A DNA stretch of 64,000 nt from Cladopsammia gracilis (GCA_022457155.1 JAJGOT010000290.1:978001-1042000), one strand, 5' to 3'; counted from the stretch's first letter, positions 41,301 to 53,901 are shown. Numbers and translations are program-made. Notes: generated from the letters alone by a model not told the origin.

Positions 41301-44300
41301 GCAGCATCCGTATGTCAATGGGTTGTAGCTATACCGGCCACATTTCCGATAACGTACGCAGGTAGAGCTCTTAGCGAAGATGCGGCCATAACAGCATTTC
41401 TGGCTTCTCTTGTAGTACCTGCTTCTTCCAGCGCAGCATCCGTATGTCAATGGGTTGTAGCTGTACCGGCCACACTTCTGATAACGTACGCAGGTAGAGC
41501 TCTTAGCGAAGATGCGGCCATAACAGCATTTCTGGCTTCTCTTGTAGTACCTGCTTCTTCCAGCGCAGCATCCGTATGTCAATGGGTTGTAGCTATACCG
41601 GCCACACTTCTGATAACGTACGCAGGTAGAGCTCTTAGCGAAGATGCGGCCATAACAGCATTTCTGGCTTCTCTTGTAGTACCTGCTTCTTCCAGCGCAG
41701 CATCCGTATGTCAATGGGTTGTAGCTATACCGGCCACATTTCCGATAACGTACGCAGGTAGAGCTCTTAGCGAAGATGCGGCCATAACAGCATTTCTGGC
41801 TTCTCTTGTAGTACCTGCTTCTTCCAGCGCAGCATCCGTATGTCAATGGGTTGTAGCTATACCGGCCACATTTCCGATAACGTACGCAGGTAGAGCTCTT
41901 AGCGAAGATGCGGCCATAACAGCATTTCTGGCTTCTCTTGTAGTACCTGCTTCTTCCAGCGCAGCATCCGTATGTCAATGGGTTGTAGCTATACCGGCCA
42001 CACTTCTGATAACGTACGCAGGTAGAGCTCTTAGCGAAGATGCGGCCATAACAGCATTTCTGGCTTCTCTTGTAGTACCTGCTTCTTCCAGCGCAGCATC
42101 CGTATGTCAATGGGTTGTAGCTATACCGGCCACATTTCCGATAACGTACGCAGGTGGAACTCTTGGCGATGATGCGGCCATAACAGCACTTTCGAGTCTT
42201 CTTGTAGTAGGTGTTTTTGCCATTACAACATCCATGGCTCAATGGGTTGTAGTTATACCGGCCACATTTCTGATAACGTACGCAGGTAGAGCTCTTAAAG
42301 AAGATGCGGCCATAACAGCATTTCTGGCTTCTCTTGTAGTACCTGCTACTTCCAGCGCAGCATCCGTATGTCAATGGGTTGTAGCTATACCGGCCACATT
42401 TCCGATAACGTACGCAGGTAGAGCTCTTAGCGAAGATGCGGCCATAACAGCATTTCTGGCTTCTCTTGTAGTACCTGCTTCTTCCAGCGCAGCATCCGTA
42501 TGTCAATGGGTTGTAGCTGTACCGGCCACACTTCTGATAACGTACGCAGGTAGAGCTCTTAGCGAAGATGCGGCCATAACAGCATTTCTGGCTTCTCTTG
42601 TAGTACCTGCTTCTTCCAGCGCAGCATCCGTATGTCAATGGGTTGTAGCTGTACCGGCCACACTTCTGATAACGTACGCAGGTAGAGCTCTTAGCGAAGA
42701 TGCGGCCATAACAGCATTTCTGGCTTCTCTTGTAGTACCTGCTTCTTCCAGCGCAGCATCCGTATGTCAATGGGTTGTAGCTATACCGGCCACACTTCTG
42801 ATAACGTACGCAGGTAGAGCTCTTAGCGAAGATGCGGCCATAACAGCATTTCTGGCTTCTCTTGTAGTACCTGCTTCTTCCAGCGCAGCATCCGTATGTC
42901 AATGGGTTGTAGCTATACCGGCCACATTTCCGATAACGTACGCAGGTAGAGCTCTTAGCGAAGATGCGGCCATAACAGCATTTCTGGCTTCTCTTGTAGT
43001 ACCTGCTTCTTCCAGCGCAGCATCCGTATGTCAATGGGTTGTAGCTATACCGGCCACATTTCCGATAACGTACGCAGGTAGAGCTCTTAGCGAAGATGCG
43101 GCCATAACAGCATTTCTGGCTTCTCTTGTAGTACCTGCTTCTTCCAGCGCAGCATCCGTATGTCAATGGGTTGTAGCTGTACCGGCCACACTTCTGATAA
43201 CGTACGCAGGTAGAGCTCTTAGCGAAGATGCGGCCATAACAGCATTTCTGGCTTCTCTTGTAGTACCTGCTTCTTCCAGCGCAGCATCCGTATGTCAATG
43301 GGTTGTAGCTATACCGGCCACATTTCCGATAACGTACGCAGGTGGAACTCTTGGCGATGATGCGGCCATAACAGCACTTTCGAGTCTTCTTGTAGTAGGT
43401 GTTTTTGCCATTACAACATCCATGGCTCAATGGGTTGTAGTTATACCGGCCACATTTCTGATAACGTACGCAGGTAGAGCTCTTAAAGAAGATGCGGCCA
43501 TAACAGCATTTCTGGCTTCTCTTGTAGTACCTGCTTCTTCCAGCGCAGCATCCGTATGTCAATGGGTTGTAGCTATACCGGCCACATTTCCGATAACGTA
43601 CGCAGGTAGAGCTCTTAGCGAAGATGCGGCCATAACAGCATTTCTGGCTTCTCTTGTAGTACCTGCTTCTTCCAGCGCAGCATCCGTATGTCAATGGGTT
43701 GTAGCTATACCGGCCACATTTCCGATAACGTACGCAGGTAGAGCTCTTAGCGAAGATGCGGCCATAACAGCATTTCTGGCTTCTCTTGTAGTACCTGCTT
43801 CTTCCAGCGCAGCATCCGTATGTCAATGGGTTGTAGCTATACCGGCCACACTTCTGATAACGTACGCAGGTAGAGCTCTTAGCGAAGATGCGGCCATAAC
43901 AGCATTTCTGGCTTCTCTTGTAGTACCTGCTTCTTCCAGCGCAGCATCCGTATGTCAATGGGTTGTAGCTATACCGGCCACATTTCCGATAACGTACGCA
44001 GGTGGAACTCTTGGCGATGATGCGGCCATAACAGCACTTTCGGGTTTTGTTGTAGTAGGTATTTTTGCCATTACAGCATCCATGGCTCAATGGATTGTAG
44101 TTATACCGGCCACATTTCTGATAACGTACGCAGGTGGAACTTTTGGTGATGATGCGGCCATAACAGCACTTATTGGTTGCTTTGCAGTACTTGTATCTAT
44201 CACCGCAGCATCCATACGTCAATGGGTTGTATCTCGATGAGCCACAGCTAAGCAAGCGAACACAATAGGCGCTGTTGCTAATGACACGGCCAAAACAGCA

Positions 44301-45936
44301 CTTCTGGCTCCTTTTGTAGTAGGTCCTTTTACCAGCGCAGCATCCGTAAGTAGAAGGGTTGTAGCTATACCTGCCGCATTTTAGTAAACGTACACACTTG
44401 GAAGTTCTGGCGACGATACGGCCATAACAGCATTGTTGGGTTCTTTTGTAGTACCTGCTTCTTCCAGCGCAGCATCCATACGTCAATGGGTTGTAGCTGT
44501 ACCGGCCACATTTCTGATAACGTACGCAGGTAGAACTCTTGGCGATGATGCGGCCATAACAGCATTTCTGGTTTCTTTTGTAGTACCTGCTTCTTCCAGC
44601 GCAGCATCCATGTGTGAATGGATTGTAGCTGTACCGGCCACAAGTGAGTATCCCTACGCACATAGCCTTTTTTGTTATGACATGACCGTAACAGCACTTC
44701 TGGGTCCTTCTGGAGTAAACGTATTTACAAGCACAGCATCCATGGGTCAATGGGTTGTATCTTGACGCACCGCATTTCTGGACGTTTTTGAGAGACGTGT
44801 CATCTTTTGGTTGTTTTGATCCTGTAAAAGATTAAAACAATTTAGCCCGGCTTTTTCTGTAGTTATTTCAACTTCAAAAAGGTATTATTTTTCTACGTAG
44901 TAGAATTAATTTAACTCCAAAAGGAGTAAAAATATCTTCATTTGCAATAAGAGTTTTTTAATCCCGGGATTTGTAGTAAAATATTGAGTTAGCCTCCCAA
45001 AAGATATTTTTTTTGTCCTTAATTGTTTTCTCCAGTTTTGGAGTTAAAATATCCATTTGAAAAATTAAGGTGTAGAATTCTTGGTAAGTGGCATCCGAGG
45101 TACCTTAATCGGGATTCTGATCCGCCATTCTTCAGATTATACAGGAAATAAGAATGTCGTTTTTTCTCATATGCGGTAGTACAGCGGGACTGGCGGTTAA
45201 GAGCAAGCGTGCGTAAAAATACCCCGCTGCGCGGTAACAAGATGCGCGTTGAGTTTTCACGCGGCAGAAAATGCCTACACAAATAAATCTTTTTTTTGCA
45301 CTTACAGTTGGACTGTCACTCCTTTCGATTATTTAAGTTCTTGCGACCTTTTTTCTGTCCAAGGCGTTAGAAAATTTAGAACTTTTTTTAATTTTGATAT
45401 TTGTCACTCTTGGGAGTGTTTTAGGCCATGTTCTCTGATCAATTGTCACCTTCATTCCCTTCAGTCGCAATTTGATTCTTGCCACTTGTTTTCTAAATCT
45501 GTTAATATTATTCATCTTGAAGGAACAATCTTTTGTTACGTATAACAAGCGATGGACTGAGCGAAAACAAAACGAAAAAAAGTAAACAAATATACACCCA
45601 AAATAAACTTACGAAAGCAGGAGGACGAGTAAAATGCGCAACCAGAATGAAGCTTAAAGAATGTATACACGCATGCACAAACACAAACAAAGGAAAACAT
45701 GCCAAGAGCAAAAACCTCCTACCTATTGGTGTAAGGTCATTTGAATCCTGTTTAAAATCTTTGGTGCAGTCTCTTGCCACAGAATCAGCACTGAGAAATT
45801 CTTCTGGATTAGCCACTTTATCGCGATTACCTGGGGCGTTTTCATCATTGGAGGAGAACTTCTCTTGAAAAGATTCTGCCTTCAGAGCAGTAGCAACTGC
45901 GAGTATGACAACGATCCCTCGCACAACGCGCCCCAT
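38400..45936 (-). CDS. Giant galaxin-like secreted di-cysteine repeat protein
   Basis: Two exons fit exactly. Exon 1 (45936-45723) encodes 71 residues, beginning MGRVVRGIVVILAVATALKA, a classic signal peptide, and ends AATAG|GTAGGA. After a 901-bp intron the acceptor TTTTACAG|GA opens exon 2 (44821-38400), which restores the phase through a shared Gly codon. The product is about 2,211 residues. After an Asp/Lys-rich linker come about 48 units of 44 residues, CGRYSYNPLTYGCC..RYYKRSQKCCYGR..KSSTCVRYxK, each with two di-cysteine pairs and two single cysteines. The YNPxT..CC pattern is that of galaxins, secreted proteins of coral skeletal matrix. This one is far longer than described galaxins (a few hundred residues) and strongly basic and Tyr-rich. 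It probably forms a disulfide-linked extracellular material; skeletal, adhesive or capsule roles are all possible. Confidence 0.85.
38410..44780 (-). repeat. 132-bp coding tandem repeat (about 48 units)
   Basis: The unit is 132 bp (44 codons). Inner units are almost identical at the base level; the first six and the last two are diverged, as unequal crossing-over produces. A variant unit with NGKNTYYKKTRK recurs at about 38640, 39697, 40489, 42205, 43397 and 44057 (spacing 8, 6, 13, 9 and 5 units), giving a higher-order pattern. Copy number may be polymorphic or mis-assembled. Confidence 0.93.
44822..45722 (-). other. Intron of the galaxin-like gene
   Basis: A 901-bp GT-AG intron in phase 1. 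No element with clear ends is seen inside. Confidence 0.75.
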
Positions 45937-46144
45937 TCTTGCTCCAAGATCTGTGCGCCTTTGAGTAGAGAACAAAACTTTTTACAACGCTAGAAAAACA
46001 GGAAAAATGCAAAATGGGTGATTGGTGATGGAATGTCATTGCATTGACATATACATGTCACTGCATGGCCGTTTTTTGACAGACAGGCGAAATGATTATC
46101 CACATGAGATGTTAAAAAACAAAATATCATTGCTTTTTCAAGCG

Positions 46145-46240
46145 AAATAGAATAGAATAGAATAGAATAGAATAGAAACTTTATTTAAGTGTCAAAAGAC
46201 CTTATAGCCTGGGTAAACCCATACTAATTTGGGGACACAT
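46145..46240 (-). mobile_element. Non-LTR 3' end (minus strand), copy 1
   Basis: An AATAG pentamer array (46145-46178) is followed by AAACTTTATTTAAGTGTCAA and ACTAATTTGGGGACAC. The same two blocks follow a GATA array at 50520-50600, so these are 3' ends of one LINE family with simple-repeat tails. Confidence 0.65.
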
Positions 46241-47784
46241 AAAAAATGTTAAAAAAAGTATAATTTTAAGTATTAATTTTTATGTACCCAAAATGTCCTA
46301 AAATAAGCTCCTCCTCCTCTGACAATAAATCTGGCTCCTACGACAATGAAATATAAAACTTATTTCTCTTCGTCTATCAGTAAAGTTTGATAGCCATAGC
46401 AATATAGCCCAGATGGTTTGACTGATTTTTGGTTGAAACTATGCTTAAACTACTAATAAGTAAAAATACCTTCATGTAAAAAGTTTTGCTATACCTCACA
46501 AAAAGAAGATATTAAGTTAATTCTTTAACGAAGAACGAACCACAGCAATCTTTCATTGATTTTTTTCAGAGATAATGGGAAACAACTCGAAAATTTTAGC
46601 TTCAATTTTCAAGTTGCTACCCGTTTGCATCCTCAGTGGCTATCCGCCGCTACAATCACGCATTTATAGTTTCAGAGCACTAATATGGTAACTGTAAACA
46701 AACCTGGACCATTATAATTTCTATATTTTCTATGATACAAATATTTCTTTTTGCTTTTTAAAAAAATACTGAAATCTGGTGACATAACAAGAAGCTCAAT
46801 GTTATAAACTTAGTGGCGGATCGCGACTTATATACTACAATATGTATTTTTTCTGCTCTTTCTGTATCTTTTATTTTATTTTATGTGGTAAATAATTTTA
46901 CACCTAAGTATAAACTATCTCGTGTCTTGTCAAACGTTTTCACAACCGAGAAACAATCCGAAGAATTATTTTACTAACTGAAAATTCAGGGTTTATGGTG
47001 TCAAAAAGAACAATGCGATAATAAATCGGTGGTAATCAGGAAAATTCACGCTGCCAAACACCAGAGATCTGCTGTACTGCAGTGTTTATGTGACGTATTC
47101 AGGTTTCATGTATATAATGGCACCGATGAATACGCGGGCATCTGAGTTCGTGCTTTTAGAGATTGCTTGAATTTGAAATCTGATTAAAACTGTTCTCTAC
47201 TTAAATTTCAAATCCTTGGAAAGCTAAAATGAAGCTGAGTTTAATTCATTGTTCATTTTTCGTTTCTTTAAGCCGCTGGCGATTTCATTCTCGAAGTGTT
47301 TTCATTTTATCTCGGATATTTTTTGGCTTCAACTAGTCAAAATTGTCCTAGTGAAAACACAACCTATGGGTGGAATTTCCATTCTGAAATTACTTAGGTC
47401 AGTTTTGAAAACCTCAACTCCTAAACATTATGGTGTGAGACTCGCTGCGAAACACCCGGTTTCTAGTCAAATTAATTTTGCTGCACCAAATTATTATCCA
47501 TAATTGTACCAAATTATCTATCTTTCTTACGTTCTCCGGGACTTTTTGAGGAAATATTTCATAATGATAATTTGATGTCGGTTTAGAATAATTAGTGAAA
47601 GTTTTATTTATGAAATGCAGTGGAATCGCGTTCCCTAAAGAAATCTCTCTCATTTTTTTGTCTTCAACAAAACATTGAAGGAACTTAAAATTTCCTATAA
47701 TGTTACGAAAATTAGATGTCCGTCATATTTCGGTAAAGAAATCTCCAATCTTCAAAAAGTTATATACCTGAGTATCAAAAGGTG

Positions 47785-47998
47785 ACTGATTTGCAATACA
47801 GCTTCCTATCTAGAACTATAAAACAATGGAACAATTTGCCTGCCATGTTGGCTACGGCTCCTAATATTAACTCTTTTATTAAGAGTGGGGTTTGTCAGCT
47901 GACGCATTAAGAACTTTAAGAACTTGACCGCGACCAGAGCACATAAGCCTCGAAGAGAGGGACTGCTCTCATTTTGGTAAATGTAAATGTAAATGTAA
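47785..47998 (+). mobile_element. Non-LTR C-terminal stub with AAATGT tail
   Basis: The frame reads LQYSFLSRTIKQWNNLPAML..INSFI, the last domain of an L2/CR1-like polyprotein. A short UTR and a GTAAAT/AAATGT repeat tail at 47977-47998 follow. Confidence 0.65.
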
Positions 47999-48818
47999 TA
48001 TTCCAGATATTCCGAAAGGATTATTTATCAAAACTGGTTGTTGGGGCTTATGTTTCATTACCCTAGCTTTAGGCTAAATAACAGCAACCTATAGTTGCCA
48101 TAATTCAGAAGTCATGTCACATACCTTGAGTCGGTTATCATTCAACTTTACGTAGTTCAATTCTTATAGTTAAAAGTAAACCCTTTTCTCTTCGTAAGAA
48201 AATTGTACACTCACGTTACGGTAAACTGATAACTTTCAAATCAACAACTAATTCATTCCACTGAGGTATAGTTTCACAGCGCACTGACTCATACCGAAAT
48301 TCAGAATAAATATCAGTAAACACGAAAATCGAAACAAGTAACATGTTGATTTTGTCTACACATTGTGTCGCCTTCCGCTGTTCCTGTGAAGTGAATTTTA
48401 ACATTACTTTTTAAGGAGTAAATTATGGTCCTTCACTTGATTATAAAGTACTGAAAATACTTTATTTTTCCGACAACCCAAAGCTGAACCCAGCATTTCC
48501 GATAACCAAAATTAATTTCTCCGACGCAATCGATCTTCTCTTTCGAGTACCTCTATGCAAATTTTGAAGAGACAGAGAAACATTATATTGCAGCCATGCT
48601 CCATCACGCGTGACATTTGAATGGATTTTTCAAGTTTACGCGTCGGTTTTGTAAATTCATTCAGAGATTCGGAATTCCCGTCAGAATTTTACCGCATTTT
48701 CGGAAACAAAGAGCAACAAAATATCATTTTAATAGCGCTTTGCACTATTACTAAAAATAGATAGACCCCCTACGTGACTCAGACAAAGTTTGCTGTCTGC
48801 TCAAAGGCTTTGTTTGTC

Positions 48819-50098
48819 CAACCTCGTTCCCAGGGTCTCTCTTCTTCCCGCCCCCTGGAGCGAGAGAGAGAGAGACCCTGGCTCAGGCTGGTCACGTGTC
48901 TCCCAGAATCTGGGAGATTCCAATAAAAGGACACGGGGGAGGGGCGGCAGAGTGTGAAATTTGTCTGCTCTAGCTGGGCATTGCGAAACAAATGCAAAAG
49001 CGTTCGGCGGCTCGCGACAAATGTGAAGCGACGGTCATCCGCAGACTTCGAAAACATATCCACATGGTCCGGTTCTGAAAGTGTAAGTTGCTTTAGGATC
49101 AGAGGAATTGTCACGGCGCTTAAAGATTTACCGCAGTAAAGCTAATTTTGAACTTGCGGAATGCAATCCAATTTTATTACCGCTAAGCTCGCGCTCTTGA
49201 TTTATGGCATTGTTCCGGACTGGGATGAATTATCGCTACATACTGCTTAACAGGCGATCTTCAAGCTTCATTCGAAAGGCCCATTAGAGTGCTGCCGTCT
49301 GTGCTCGGGCGATGGCAAAGCAAGAACTGAGAAGCGGCCGCCACGGAACCAATGTTTGCCACGCTGATCAACAGTCACTTTTATAACAGGAAACGATCGA
49401 GAGAAGACAATGATAGCTTTTATTCTGCGTGTGTGAGGCATGTTGTTTGGTTCAATGTTCACCAGTTCCAGTCGTTTGAATGTCTATACATTGTTAATTT
49501 ATATACTTGTGAATTTTTGAGCAGCAATTTTATCCTTGCGCATTGTTTATTCGCTTTTGTTTGAATCGTTTGACTGAACCGTTTAGTTATTTCAATTTTA
49601 GGGCTTTGTTCATATTATTTCAGTTCGAAAATTATAAGCTGTCAAGATCTTTTGTCCCTATTTATTCAGTTATAAACGGCAGGCATAACATAAACAGCAA
49701 AAATGAAGCACTTTTTACGGCCAAAGAGATTTCATAACATCCCTATTCGGTTGACGATAAGCCTGGGATGTTTTATCTGTTTTATTCCAGGTCTTGCTAT
49801 AATCACAGAGAATTGTTTACGTCTTTTATATATATCTTGCAATACAGATTCCTATTTTCAACAAGAGGTTATGAAACATGGAACATATTTATTTCACAGC
49901 CACAGCTGAAACGAAACAATAACAGTCGCGCACAGCACGAGTCTAGCCACTGTACAGAAAACAAGACAACGTTACAAATACTGTCTACCCCTCCTTAGGA
50001 TTATAATTGTCCACCAGACACGTGACCAGCCTGAGCCAGGGTCTCTCTCTCTCTCGCTCCAGGGGGCGGGAAGAAGAGAAACCCTGGGAACGAGGTTG
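48819..50098. mobile_element. Non-autonomous Mutator-like element
   Basis: CAACCTCGTTCCCAGGGTCT and its inverse bound a 1,280-bp element with TIRs of about 85 bp (GAGAGAGAGA, CAGGCTGGTCACGTGTCT inside). A 9-bp duplication TTGTTTGTC flanks it (48810-48818, 50099-50107). Long TIRs with a 9-bp duplication are the usual signature of Mutator-like elements. The interior has no transposase. Confidence 0.8.
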
Positions 50099-50107
50099 TT
50101 GTTTGTC

Positions 50108-52225
50108 ATGTCTTTTGGATACGACAAATCGGTGAAATCAGCAGTAAACGTGATCTGAACGTTTTGGGGGCTTCAAATATAATAAATACAAGGCAATGTT
50201 ACATTAGGGAGTGAAAAACTGATTCAAGAAATGTAGATTTTGGCTTAAAATTTAACAAATTATGTGACGAGGCTACATGATGAACTTCCATGAATCTATT
50301 AGCCCTCATGTGATAAGAAAACATTTCACGATTTGTGCCCAAAATTTAGGCAAAGAGAAAAGTAAATTTTTGCATTTTTCTTGTATGACAAAGACGTGTG
50401 CATTTCTTGCTTGGAAAAAGATGCGTAAATAGGTTCCAAATGATCCAGAATCAGTGTTTATGATACAAATACTGTACCGTTTATCGACCTGCGTTCATAC
50501 AAGCAAAGCTGAACAAATGGATAGATAGATAGATAGAAACTTTGTTTAAGTGTCAAGCCATCTAGCTAGGGAAAAATCCCTTACTAATTTGGGGACACCA
50601 ATGGTCCTGAAGATGACAACGCGAATTTGTTTTTGCGCAAAAATCCTGTCTTTCATGCAGATCAGTCTATATTCTAAGGGATACTGATTATATACTTTAA
50701 AATTTGGAGAGAATATAGGCTGCAATTGGATAGATTAGAGCGCTGCTTACTCTCGAGTATTCGGCCAACGGCTATTGCTTCCCGCGGTCGCATTAAAACA
50801 GCATTAAACTAAACGTATCCTTTCAGTGGAGCCGCAATGGACAGATTATCATTTCTTTTCACCATCATTGAAACCTGCCTATTTTTGCCATGGACTACTT
50901 TACCGCTTGTTTCTATATGCTTCGTTTCTATGTTCTAACTGCTCAGCTGTATATGCTGTAAACTGAATCGAACCTCAAGAGTGAAATCTTTCAGACAATA
51001 ATAATTTGCCGCTCTCTATCAATTTTTTGCATTTTCACCAAAATTTGAGATGTTCCAAGAATAGTTTTTAGGTTTTCTATGCAACGAACCCAGGTGTTCG
51101 ATTTTCTTGCGAAAATATTGATAAAAGCCGCATCAAAGTCTTCGCCAACACCATTTTTCTTATGCAGGTAACACAGACAACACATGGAGGAGTTTGTTTG
51201 TCTGAGTCACAACGGGGGCAAAAAGTATGTGACGTCATTAGTGCAAAGAGCTATTGAAATGTTACATATCCGAACAATATTTGTTTTTTTTATGCGCGTA
51301 GCGAAGTTATTTTTCCGTTAACTCGTGACTTTCAAAGTGTTTTCCAGAGAGATCTTGAAGGTTTCAATCAAATCTCGGACGTTACAAAGAAATATTCAAA
51401 TGTTCATTTCAGTCTTGTGATTACTGGTCAAGCGTGACGGAGCATGGCTGTAACATACAATACATACATTACCTTTCCCCAAAGGGGCTTTTCAAAGATA
51501 ATTAAAACTAACTAACAAGAATAATCGCAAATATAACTAATTACATTATAATCATAAATATAAATCGTATTTACAAAAGATAAATTGAATTAATTAAGTT
51601 AAGATTCTAAAAATTCTTTAAGAAGCAATTTTGACAATTTCTACATTTGGGCCCTATCGTAAATAAAGAACAAGTGAACGGGAAATACGATAAAATAAGA
51701 AAAGTTTGATTAACGACAAAATAAGGCACAATCAACTCCCACCTTTCACACGCCTAGCTGTTGCGGACACACACTTCAAAGTTTTCGTATTCAATGTTGT
51801 CTAATTTGTCATTCGTAGCTAAATGTATCGTATTTATTTTCTCTTTGACGTTTTTGTCTCGTTTCCCGCTATGGACTCGTCATTTTTGAATCATGGTCAA
51901 TCTAATCTAATACTATAATTCACAAAGGTTTCCCATCAATCTTACGCTGTCAAATGCCTATACATTAAACAACCGACAAATGAACTGAATATTTCATCGC
52001 CAATGGTCAACCGAGGATAAAAAGTTACATAGCGTCAAATAGACTGAATAGAAAGCCGATGATATTTCGCCGTTAACCGGCAATAGGTTATTTAGTGGCT
52101 GATTACATGGCGAATTTCAGTACGGACTTTAAAATTCAGCCCGGTTAGGGGGGTTGAGATTTCAGTTCAGCTTCCAGAACAAATCTTCTATTAAAAACGA
52201 TGAAGACGTTTGCGAGGTTGTGTCC
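50108..52225. other. No gene recognised
   Basis: Contains a GATA array plus LINE 3' end (50516-50610, minus strand), the right arm of a diverged inverted repeat (51180-51450) and a possible second retrotransposon tail (ACAATACATACATTACC, 51457). No coding sequence is supported. Confidence 0.5.
50516..50610 (-). mobile_element. Non-LTR 3' end (minus strand), copy 2
   Basis: GATAGATAGATA is followed by GAAACTTTGTTTAAGTGTCAA and ACTAATTTGGGGACACC, matching 46145-46240. Confidence 0.65.
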
Positions 52226-52442
52226 GTTATACAGGGCATCTGACAGGATGCGGTGATGCGGATCCGCATAATTCTCTGATTTCCGATCTTCGGAACATTT
52301 TCCGCATAAAACTGAAAAATTTGCCCAATATTAGCGATAAGACAGCTGCTTATCCTCCTCACAAACATAAAAGCCGAAGAGATTGATTATTTTGAAGCAG
52401 TTTTTCTCCTCAGTAAACATCGACGAAAACGCGCCGACAATA

Positions 52443-53320
52443 GAGCGTTTTCACATGACGTGATAAAAATTAAAAAATCTAAAGTATACATCCAACAAAG
52501 CTGTTTTTAACATGGTATGTGGATACCAGTGTTATAATCTTTCACAAAAAGTTTCAGGTTTTAACGATGTTTCGTTTTCGATTTATAAAGGTTGTTAATA
52601 TGTCACGCAATTCGTCACGCTATTTCAGATAAGCCGTGAAAATAAACAAAATGGAACCACAGGAAACCCAAGCGTAATGTTTGCATATTAATGATATTTG
52701 AAAATATAAGACATTGTATGGAATTTCGAATTCAACGTTTTAAGCAATATATAAAATCAAAATTGCTAAATAAAATCGTTGAATCATTTACTGGTGGCGT
52801 ATTCTATCTTTATACAGTGTTTCTACGCTATTTGAACGATTTTTAGTCCATTTATCTTACCATGTATAATATAATGGAAAGGAAGGAGAGTTCGGAGCTT
52901 TCGGCGTTCGACATGTGTCCACAAATGGCTCATTTTTCGCAAAAAAATAGGTGCTGCTTGGGTTTCCTGTGATGGAACTAGTTCAAAGTTATTAATGAAT
53001 TATAGATGCTTATAAGCCCATTTAATGCCTCTTATAGTGAATACAATATTTTGTGATGAAATTTTTGGTGTTATTAAGACTTTGAAGTCTTTAAATTTTT
53101 GGCCGCCATGTTGGTTTTCCTAAGTGGAACACCAAGATGGCCGCTCCATACATTTCTTACTAAAATTGTCTATACTCATTCGCCTATAACTCTTGAATGA
53201 AATGCTCTTGCGCTTCAAAATGTGGCCCAGATGTGTAGTTTTAAACTCTCTACAATTCCATAAACATTTTAGAATCGAAAACTGCTTCTGAATTTTGATA
53301 TGACGTCAGTGAAAACGCTC
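52443..53320. mobile_element. TA-flanked MITE, family B copy 2 (nested)
   Basis: GAGCGTTTTCACATGACGT and its inverse are flanked by TA (52441-52442, 53321-53322). The inner part repeats GCCGCCATGTTGG..GGAACACCAAGATGGCCGC, as in copy 1 at 9782-9933, and is longer, with an AT-rich middle. Confidence 0.75.
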
Positions 53321-53330
53321 TATTCTGTAC

Positions 53331-53782
53331 ACAGGCTTCCCAAGCTACATACGTGGTTTGTGCAACAGCTTGTGTATACAGAGAAATGTATGGGAAAATC
53401 ACGGATTCTCTAAAATTGGGTAAATAACTATCTATTTTGAAATAAAGTTTACCTACCTCAAATGTGTCGTTTACTTGTGTCTTGTACCGAATTTGAAGCC
53501 ATTCCGACGCCATTTAGCGAAGTTATTCGAAGTCGTTGTCTCCCCTTCTAAAAAGAAGGGAGACAACGACTTTGAATAACTTCGCTAAATGGCGTCGGAT
53601 TGGCTTCAAATTCGGTACAAGACACAAGTAAACGACACATTTGAGGTAGGTAAACTTTATTTCAAAATAGATAGTTATTTACCCAATTTTAGAGAATCCG
53701 TGATTTTCCCATACATTTCTCTGTATGACTCCTGTATACACAAGCTGTCGCATACACCACGTATGTAGCTTGGGAAGCCTGT
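53331..53782. repeat. 452-bp near-perfect palindrome
   Basis: Arms of about 220 bp, from ACAGGCTTCCCAAGCTACAT inward to CGTTGTCTCCCTTCTT, meet at about 53551 with a loop of a few bases. The right arm has a small insertion/rearrangement near 53725. Both arms read a frame beginning MAS(E/D)WLQIRYKTQVNDTF, but it carries no recognised domain. Confidence 0.88.
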
Positions 53783-53901
53783 GGTGCGTTATGCGTGTTT
53801 CCCGCATACTGGTAATCGACGCATTTTCCCGCATAATATGCCCTCAAATTTCCGCATATTATTTTATTTTTTTCCGCATCCTATCAGATGCCCTGGTTAT
53901 A

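Larger units (their letters stand above)
45937..48580. other. Upstream flank of the galaxin-like gene with retrotransposon debris
   Basis: The promoter is expected just above 45936, but no convincing TATA box is assigned. The rest is AT-rich and without genes apart from the non-LTR pieces listed. Confidence 0.5.
48590..51450. repeat. Diverged long inverted arms around the MULE-like element
   Basis: GCAGCCATGCTCCATCACGCGTGAC (48593) and CAAAGCGCT..GTGACTCAGACAAAG (48735-48790) recur inverted at 51180-51448 with about 75-80% similarity. This suggests an old long-TIR element or two facing repeat copies, later invaded by the element at 48819-50098. Confidence 0.5.
52232..53895. mobile_element. 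Non-autonomous hAT-like element with 6-bp duplication
   Basis: CAGGGCATCTGACAGGATGC and, inverted, CAGGGCATCTGATAGGATGC form the ends. GTTATA lies directly outside both (52226-52231, 53896-53901). Subterminal TTCCGCATAA-type repeats follow on both sides. The interior is filled by a TA-flanked MITE and a 450-bp palindrome. No transposase. Confidence 0.78.

Noticed and set aside
38379..44240. A 1,953-codon open frame on the plus strand, antisense to the galaxin-like gene
   Set aside because: The repeat is 132 bp, a multiple of three, so one stop-free antisense unit stays open for the whole array. The minus-strand frame has a signal peptide, matching splice phases and galaxin-type cysteines; the plus-strand frame has none of these.
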